A stretch of 64,000 nucleotides of DNA. Origin: Amycolatopsis roodepoortensis (lineage in GTDB: Bacteria > Actinomycetota > Actinomycetes > Mycobacteriales > Pseudonocardiaceae). The notes beneath the pieces were generated by a model, which was not told the origin of the DNA, did no database searches, and saw only the letters and a list, made by a program, of their open reading frames with translations. Below are positions 60,623 to 64,000 of this stretch, in pieces. The stretch lies in contig NZ_JADBEJ010000001.1 of the NCBI RefSeq assembly GCF_014873915.1, positions 1,426,001 to 1,490,000 on the forward strand, in the 5' to 3' direction. The translations under genes and the position numbers were made by a program. Every line of letters starts with the position of its first letter. The stretch's first letter is position 1.

Positions 60623-60693
60623 AGGTGGAGACGGGATTCGAACCCGTGTACACGGCTTTGCAGGCCGTTGCCTCGCCTCTCGGCCACTCCACC
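60623..60693 (-). tRNA. tRNA-Cys(GCA)
   Basis: 71 nt, acceptor GGTGGAG/CTCCACC, anticodon GCA in the loop CTGCAAA, T loop TTCGAAT. CCA not encoded. Middle gene of the Gly-Cys-Val transcript. Confidence 0.94.
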
Positions 60694-60718
60694 GTGTCAG
60701 GCCCGAGAGGGCCTTCCG

Positions 60719-60791
60719 AGCGGATGACGGGATTCGAACCCGCGACCCTCACCTTGGCAAGGTGATGCGCTACCAGCTGCGCTACATCCGC
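60719..60791 (-). tRNA. tRNA-Gly(GCC)
   Basis: 73 nt, acceptor GCGGATG/CATCCGC, anticodon loop TTGCCAA giving GCC, T loop TTCGAAT. First gene of the tRNA operon. Confidence 0.94.
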
Positions 60792-60862
60792 ACATCCTCG
60801 GTCCGGCTGAAGCTCAGAACCTCGCGGTTCTGTTCCTCACCCCGTCGCCGTGGTGTGTGTGA

Positions 60863-60893
60863 ACACTATCGGACCCCGAAATCGGCCCTGCAA
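60863..60893 (-). promoter_or_regulatory. tRNA operon promoter
   Basis: On the minus strand TTGCAG, 19 bp, TAGTGT, about 70 bp before tRNA-Gly. The same layout precedes tRNA-Val(CAC). Confidence 0.55.
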
Positions 60894-60926
60894 CCGGGGT
60901 GCCACTTGATGTTCGCAAGCCCGTCA

Positions 60927-61352
60927 TCAGGCCAGATCGTTGGGGATCAGGTGGGTCAGGGCGTCGTCGACGTCGACCCAGAGGTGCTCGTTGCCCGGGA
61001 GCACGACGTCGTAGGTCCGGTCGAGGAAGTCGGCCAGCTCCTGAGCGGACGCCTCGAACATGGCGTGCCCGGACGGCGAGTTCAGTTCGATGAGGACCGA
61101 CTCGGGGTCTTCGACGGAGGGGCGGATGCGTACGTCGCCGTCGCCCGCGTCAGCCAGGAGGCCGTCCGCGAGGAGGTCGCGCGCGTAGACCCACTCGACC
61201 CAGCCGGCGCGGCCGGTGCGGAAGGCGGCCACGACCGCGTACGGGTCGCGGGTGTCGTATCGCAGTTCGACCTTGACCGGGACCGCGGGGGTCCGCGGCG
61301 CCAGGAGGTCGAACACCGCCGTCGAGCGGAGCGTCACGTGATCGTTGCGCAT
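60927..61352 (-). CDS. ssgB: SsgA-family sporulation/cell-division protein (SsgB-like)
   Basis: 141 residues. Family pattern: VELRYDTRDPYAVVAAF, VEWVYARDLLADGLL, GDVRIRPS and a C-terminal EASAQELADFLDRTYDVV. SsgB recruits FtsZ to division sites before sporulation; organisms outside Streptomyces usually carry only the SsgB type, hence the symbol, which rests on family membership rather than proof of orthology. Monocistronic on the minus strand. Confidence 0.85.
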   Translation of the reverse strand: MRNDHVTLRSTAVFDLLAPRTPAVPVKVELRYDTRDPYAVVAAFRTGRAGWVEWVYARDLLADGLLADAGDGDVRIRPSVEDPESVLIELNSPSGHAMFEASAQELADFLDRTYDVVLPGNEHLWVDVDDALTHLIPNDLA

Positions 61353-61692
61353 CGTCCTACCCTTCGTCTCCTTCCCGGCCCGGTCGAACCGAGTGGCGAT
61401 GATGTGACGTGTCGGCCGGCTGATCGGAACGCGGTTTTGCCGCAGATCACCCGGACGGGGTCATCGGACCCCGCGTCACCCCATCATCACCCGCGCGACG
61501 CGCAGCCATCCATGCGCCCTGCAGGCAGTCCACATGTACATACTGCGCGGTTTAGTCGTCACGCGATAGCACCGTCGCACGAATGTCGAAACGCGTCGCG
61601 GGCGGCCCCCGGCCGGGACAACCCCGGCTAGCTCGCGGTTGTTCGCTCCGTATCTGCTGGTGAGCGGAGTGTGGTCGGGCGGAACCACCCGT
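61353..61692. other. Intergenic region, no gene seen
   Basis: About 340 bp upstream of ssgB and of tRNA-Val(CAC). The ssgB promoter must lie at its left end. No coding frame with ribosome-binding site or family match was found. Confidence 0.5.
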
Positions 61693-61723
61693 TTGCAGGC
61701 CCCCTAAAGTCGTGGGGTAGAGT
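61693..61723 (+). promoter_or_regulatory. Promoter of tRNA-Val(CAC)
   Basis: TTGCAG, 19-bp spacer, TAGAGT, ending 18 bp before the tRNA. Confidence 0.6.
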
Positions 61724-61741
61724 CTGCCGAACACCGCGAGC

Positions 61742-61813
61742 GGGCGATTAGCTCAGCGGGAGAGCGCTTCGTTCACACCGAAGAGGTCACTGGTTCGATC
61801 CCAGTATCGCCCA
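61742..61813 (+). tRNA. tRNA-Val(CAC)
   Basis: 72 nt, acceptor GGGCGAT/ATCGCCC, anticodon arm CTTCG-TTCACAC-CGAAG giving CAC, T arm ACTGG-TTCGATC-CCAGT. Close paralogue of tRNA-Val(GAC); not interrupted by any element. Confidence 0.95.
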
Positions 61814-62142
61814 CCGGATGAAGGCCCTGGACCGATGGTCCGGGGCCTTGATTCATTCTCGGGGTGCGCCGTCCGGCGGCATTCGATCCCCAGGTCGGAC
61901 GCGGGTTGTGTGGGGGCGGTACTTCTGCCGTCCCGGGCGGCGCCACCGGCGCGGCCGAATCCGGTCGCCTGGTCGACGGCCGCGGTTCGACGATCTCCGA
62001 AGCCTCTCGTTCCGGCCGGTGTGGACATTCGTCGGGGATCGCGTGTCACGTCGTGAAAATGTCGCATGAACCGATTATTGAGACATCTTTGTGATCCTGG
62101 GCACGAACTGTCCGCCGATAGGTCCAGACCACGAGAAAGGTG

Positions 62143-62199
62143 ATGTGGGACATGGCCGGGTGGCTCACCCGTCCGGCCGCGGCGGCGGAGTCGCCGTGA
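62143..62199 (+). CDS. Possible small leader peptide
   Basis: 18 codons, MWDMAGWLTRPAAAAESP, with GAGAAAGG correctly spaced. Two Trp codons in seven. No homologue recognised; could be chance. Confidence 0.2.
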   Translation: MWDMAGWLTRPAAAAESP

Positions 62200-62303
62200 T
62201 GCTGACGTGATGTGACGAAACGCCACTCCGGTGACCGATTGACAAGGTAGGTCGGCTCGCGGTGGGCGCGTCGGGAGGCTGCCCCTCCGCCCGGGTCGTG
62301 AAA

Positions 62304-62353
62304 TCCACAGTGGACCGCCCGGGGATCGACTCGCCAGAACAGTCCACTGTGGA
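62304..62353. repeat. Spaced inverted repeat TCCACAGTGGAC
   Basis: 12-bp perfect arms at 62304-62315 and 62342-62353 with a 26-bp spacer, followed by GAGTTTTC. May fold as a terminator-like hairpin or bind a regulator. Confidence 0.35.
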
Positions 62354-62683
62354 GTTTTCGGGGCTGTTCGGCCGATCGGGGAGGCGGTGCTCCAAGTGGC
62401 CGCGAGACAGGGGAATTCGTGACTACTTTGAGTAGTTGTTCGCCGGATACGGTCTATTACGCATCGTCATCATGTTGTTATCGACACGGCATTCATTTGC
62501 CGGATGCTCGCCAAGGGTGTGGCTGGAAATCCTTGTAACGATGGCCTGAGAGTGGCCGATACCTTGGCGTGTGTCGCCCCATCGGCCGCGGAGAGACCTT
62601 GAGAATCGATCACTCTTCGAGATCACTCTCATTTACTCAGCGTGTTGATCCGGCGTTCGGGAATCCCCACTCCGGGAGGTCTG

Positions 62684-64000
62684 ATGGAAGAGTCGGTGCG
62701 GCCGTCGTCCACCGTCAACGGGACGCCGCAGCACATCGACCTTCAGTCGATCCCGCTTCCCCCGCAACGGGATACGGGCAACGCCGCCGCGGTCGACACG
62801 ATGTCTGCGCGGCCGCCTTACGCTGCTTGGGAATCGCGCTACCGCGCCTGGGTCATCGGTAGTGACGTTTTCACCGCTTTCGTGCTCATCGTGATGAGCG
62901 CCTTCTTGATCGATCGATCCGATCCGCACGACATGCACGCGCTCGGTACCGCCGCGGCCTTCCTGTTCGGGTTGTCGGTCTGCCGCGCCTGGAGTCCGCG
63001 TGTGCTGGGCGAGGGCGCGGAGGAGTACCGGACGCTTGGGCGCGGCTTGGTGACCACGGCCGTTCTGGTCGCGTTGGGCGGCCTGCTCTTCGGCGCGCTC
63101 GCCGTGCAGCCGTGGGTCTTCATCGTCGTCCCGATGATCTCCGTCTTCATGTTCCTGCAGCGGTACGCGCTGAGACAGGTGCTGCACCGGCGCAGGCGGC
63201 TCGGTGAATGCCTGCTGCCGGTGCTCGCGGCGGGCAGTCCCGACACGGTCGCCGATCTGATCGCCCGCACCAAGGCCGATCCGCATGTCGGCTGGCGGGT
63301 GGAAGCCGTCTGCACGTATTCCGGTGCCGGCACGGAACGCGGGAGCGGCGAGGTGGAAGGCGTCCCGGTCGTCGGGAAGCTCGACGATCTCGCGGGCCAC
63401 GTCCGCCGCGGCGGCTACCGGGTGGTCGCCGTGACGGCCGATCAGCACTGGAACCCGAAACGCCTGCAGCGGCTCGCCTGGGACCTCGAAGGCACCTCGG
63501 CCGAAATGGTGGTCGCGCCGATGCTGATGGAGGTCGCCGGTCCCCGGCTGAACGTCTCCGGAGTGCTCGGCATGCCGCTGCTGCGGGTCACCGCGCCGAT
63601 GTTCACCGGCGGCCGCCGCCTGGTGAAGGAGGCGCTCGACCGGTTCGGTTCCGCCCTGCTCCTCACCCTCGTATCCCCGTTGCTGCTGGTGATCGCGGTC
63701 GCGATCCGGCTCGACGACCGCGGCCCGGTGATCTACCGGCAGCGCCGCGTCGGGCGCGACGGCCACACCTTCACGATGCTGAAGTTCCGCACGATGGTCA
63801 CGAACGCCGACAAGCTGAAGCGGGAACTCCAGGCGGACAACGAAGGCGCGGGCCCGTTGTTCAAGATGAAGAAGGACCCGAGGGTCACCCGGGTCGGTGG
63901 ACTGCTTCGCCGGTACTCCCTCGACGAGCTGCCCCAGTTGTTCAACGTCGTGAGCGGGCGCATGTCGCTCGTCGGCCCTCGCCCGCCGCTGCCCGAGGAG
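62684..64000 (+). CDS. Polyprenyl glycosylphosphotransferase for exopolysaccharide, 3' end outside window
   Basis: 439 codons to the window edge, still open; ATG with GGGAGG upstream. N-terminal helices (VIGSDVFTAFVLIVMSAFLI; AFLFGLSV; VLVALGGLLFGALAV; VFIVVPMISVFMFL), a CoA-binding-like middle (residues ~165-300) and the bacterial sugar-transferase domain with DDRGPVIYRQRRVG, TMLKFRTMV, RRYSLDELPQLFNV and LVGPRPPLP. It should load the first sugar phosphate onto undecaprenyl phosphate at the membrane, starting capsule or exopolysaccharide synthesis. Confidence 0.9.
   Translation, partial: MEESVRPSSTVNGTPQHIDLQSIPLPPQRDTGNAAAVDTMSARPPYAAWESRYRAWVIGSDVFTAFVLIVMSAFLIDRSDPHDMHALGTAAAFLFGLSVCRAWSPRVLGEGAEEYRTLGRGLVTTAVLVALGGLLFGALAVQPWVFIVVPMISVFMFLQRYALRQVLHRRRRLGECLLPVLAAGSPDTVADLIARTKADPHVGWRVEAVCTYSGAGTERGSGEVEGVPVVGKLDDLAGHVRRGGYRVVAVTADQHWNPKRLQRLAWDLEGTSAEMVVAPMLMEVAGPRLNVSGVLGMPLLRVTAPMFTGGRRLVKEALDRFGSALLLTLVSPLLLVIAVAIRLDDRGPVIYRQRRVGRDGHTFTMLKFRTMVTNADKLKRELQADNEGAGPLFKMKKDPRVTRVGGLLRRYSLDELPQLFNVVSGRMSLVGPRPPLPEE

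Larger units (their letters stand above)
61814..62683. other. Long intergenic region between tRNA-Val and the glycosyltransferase gene
   Basis: About 870 bp without a convincing gene. It holds a possible 18-codon reading frame (62143-62199), a 12-bp spaced inverted repeat (62304-62353) and an A+T-richer stretch near 62400-62540 that probably carries the promoter of the exopolysaccharide gene. Confidence 0.5.

Noticed and set aside
1..64000. CRISPR array, rRNA, PKS or NRPS genes
   Set aside because: No spaced direct-repeat array, no rRNA sequence and no ketosynthase, condensation or carrier motifs were found on either strand.

Overview
This 64 kb window is high-G+C actinobacterial DNA. SsgA-family sporulation protein, an F420-type LLM oxidoreductase, a Methyltransf_19-family methyltransferase, twin-arginine secreted polysaccharide lyases, SpdB-like DUF2637 proteins and tRNA-integrated elements together point to a filamentous soil actinomycete, most likely a member of the Pseudonocardiaceae such as Amycolatopsis. 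The genus is an inference from gene content.

Region 1 (1-11.2 kb) is saprophytic: a GH3 beta-glucosidase (cut by the window edge), a secreted SurE-like protein, a LysR / hydrolase / quercetinase-like operon, a TetR-esterase pair and two divergent secreted pectate lyases (PL1 and PL10) with a LacI-type operator between them. Region 2 (11.2-26.3 kb) is mixed housekeeping and stress genes: a methyltransferase, a DUF4037 protein, a TetR/old-yellow-enzyme operon ending in a truncated SDR start, an osmoprotectant-type ABC importer in which permease, ATPase and second permease form one reading frame, a MerR/quinone-oxidoreductase pair, and an arsenic module (ArsO-like flavoprotein divergent from an ArsR-acetyltransferase fusion, with three identical-architecture operators).

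Region 3 (about 27.1-50.2 kb) looks like a complete small-molecule biosynthetic cluster without any polyketide, NRPS or carrier-protein gene. A six-gene operon holds GriI-like and GriH-like enzymes (predicted 3-amino-4-hydroxybenzoate), a DAHP synthase, an MIO-type aromatic amino acid lyase/aminomutase and two AMP-forming ligases. It is followed by an LLM oxidoreductase, an asparagine-synthetase-like enzyme that has lost its glutaminase Cys, a P450, a beta-lactamase-fold hydrolase, a bicovalent BBE-type oxidase, an FAD monooxygenase, a LAL regulator, an SDR, a cupin, an MFS exporter and an orphan LuxR regulator. The product is predicted to be an amide or ester of 3-amino-4-hydroxybenzoate and an aromatic acid or beta-amino acid, then oxidised and exported.

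Region 4 (50.4-60.6 kb) is mobile: a decayed IS256-type transposase, an integrase remnant with its attachment site, then an 8.6 kb element bounded by 103-bp direct repeats that include the 3' half of tRNA-Val(GAC). The element has a frameshifted integrase, an excisionase-like gene, DUF2637, ASCH and GNAT-like genes and a cargo block (hydrolase, acetoacetate decarboxylase, hydroxyacyl-CoA dehydrogenase, TetR). A DUF2637 fragment also lies just left of the biosynthetic cluster, so that cluster is bracketed by element debris. Region 5 (60.5-64 kb) is core chromosome: tRNA-Gly/Cys/Val, an SsgB-like protein, a second tRNA-Val and the start of an exopolysaccharide glycosylphosphotransferase.
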